From: a virus
Reading direction: 5' to 3' (one strand)
IMG/VR virus record: IMGVR_UViG_3300030380_000934
Location: 1-23,810 of that record
DNA length: 23,810 nucleotides
Of this stretch, positions 23,395-23,810 are shown piece after piece. Numbering within the stretch: position 1 is the stretch's first letter; each line of letters begins with the position of its first letter. The translations under genes and the position numbers were made by a program. The notes below the pieces were generated by a model. The model did not search any database. It was not told the origin of the DNA and saw nothing but the letters and a program-made list of their open reading frames with translations.

Positions 23395-23683
23395 CTTGTA
23401 TCTCCAATATATCTTTTTCTGTCCAACGTGCTTGTGTCTTAAGCCAGAATATACACGCTGTTACTGCTTCACGTCCTGTACCAGTTGCTATTTTAAAAAG
23501 ATTTTGCGCTATCTGTGCATTTGCTTTCGCTTTACCCTTTGTTAGTTCTTCTTCATAGTATTTATACAATGTAGGTTTTGATATATCTAGTGTGCTACAA
23601 ATTTGTTCGTGTGGAATACCCAAGCCAGATAACTGAGTTACCACTCTTGCTATTTCTTCCGTTTTATTTACTGTTTTTGGCAT
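23300..23683 (-). CDS. terS: Probable terminase small subunit
   Basis: A 127-residue protein with an N-terminal helix-turn-helix (TEEIARVVTQLSGLGIPHEQ, then ICSTLDISKPTLYKYYEEEL, residues 7-47), then LTKGKAKANAQIAQNLFKIA and TACIFWLKTQARW, a layout typical of small terminases that bind the packaging site. The C-terminal tail is charged. It is encoded just upstream of the large subunit with a 95-bp overlap. No clear SD is seen before the ATG. It would recognise DNA at or near its own gene. Confidence 0.85.
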   Translation of the reverse strand: MPKTVNKTEEIARVVTQLSGLGIPHEQICSTLDISKPTLYKYYEEELTKGKAKANAQIAQNLFKIATGTGREAVTACIFWLKTQARWTEKDILEIQDGTNQDDKFAELIKDIQRAKLSEKDSDNTTH

Positions 23684-23810
23684 ATATATCTTTTATAGAG
23701 TAAAAATAAAATTATTTCAACTATTTCTCTATTATGTAACCTACAAAATTAGAGAACTTAAAAAACAACATAGCATTATACTTTTGAAGCATTTTTTTGC
23801 TTATTGGTCT
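23684..23810 (-). promoter_or_regulatory. Upstream region of the packaging operon with dyad
   Basis: 127 bp with no gene. A TATAAT box is present on the minus strand at 23781-23776 without a good -35. Between it and the small-terminase ATG lies a 7-bp inverted repeat, TTCTCTA (23725-23731) with TAGAGAA (23750-23756), 18 bp apart. This may be an operator or a terminase binding site. The window ends here, so more upstream DNA is missing. Confidence 0.4.

Noticed and set aside
1-23810. Integrase, repressor of the lysogeny type, tRNA, CRISPR array or IS element
   Set aside because: None seen; lifestyle (temperate or lytic) cannot be decided from this window.

Overview
This window is almost entirely bacteriophage DNA. 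It carries the packaging, head and tail genes of a tailed phage with a long non-contractile tail (siphovirus type), closest in gene content to the gene-transfer-agent (GTA)/HK97-like group that infects Alphaproteobacteria. Base composition is strongly AT-rich (by eye about one third G+C). Genes are packed tightly and often overlap by a few bases, and most starts have a GGAG/AGGAG ribosome binding site. Several proteins (the tail-fibre N-terminus, the two secreted proteins at the left end, the portal extensions) resemble families I recall from uncultured marine phages. A phage of a low-GC marine alphaproteobacterium such as SAR11 is therefore a reasonable guess, but the sequence alone does not prove it. 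I see no integrase, tRNA, IS element or CRISPR array.

Almost everything is on the minus strand, so transcription runs from right to left. Starting at the right end: small terminase, large terminase, a 708-residue portal protein with extra C-terminal domains, an M15-type peptidase (probable endolysin), a Ref-like HNH nuclease and a MuF-like head protein. A divergent accessory cassette follows (16194-18512). It has three small plus-strand genes, four small minus-strand genes (including a DUF2958 protein and an HTH protein) and a 265-bp AT-rich control region between them, and a rho-independent terminator closes the minus arm. Structural genes then resume: HK97-type prohead protease, major capsid protein, a probable decoration protein and a small lysine-tailed protein.

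The order after the capsid is unusual. The tail-tip genes (a DUF2163-like hub, a 1120-residue J-like protein and a tail fibre) come before the head-tail connector genes. Next are the connector, head closure, gp10-like, tail terminator, tail tube, tail assembly chaperone (with a -1 programmed frameshift), tape measure and a tail-tip protein. The left end has two proteins with signal peptides. The second of these runs off the window and overlaps the first out of frame by 113 bp.

Points most worth a second look are: (1) the mirrored control region at 17357-17621, where an exact 18-bp inverted repeat and similar dyads lie at equal distance from two divergent start codons; (2) the frameshift in the chaperone gene, whose downstream half has no start of its own; (3) the multi-domain portal; (4) the tail-tip genes placed between capsid and connectors; (5) the secreted, overlapping gene pair at the left end.
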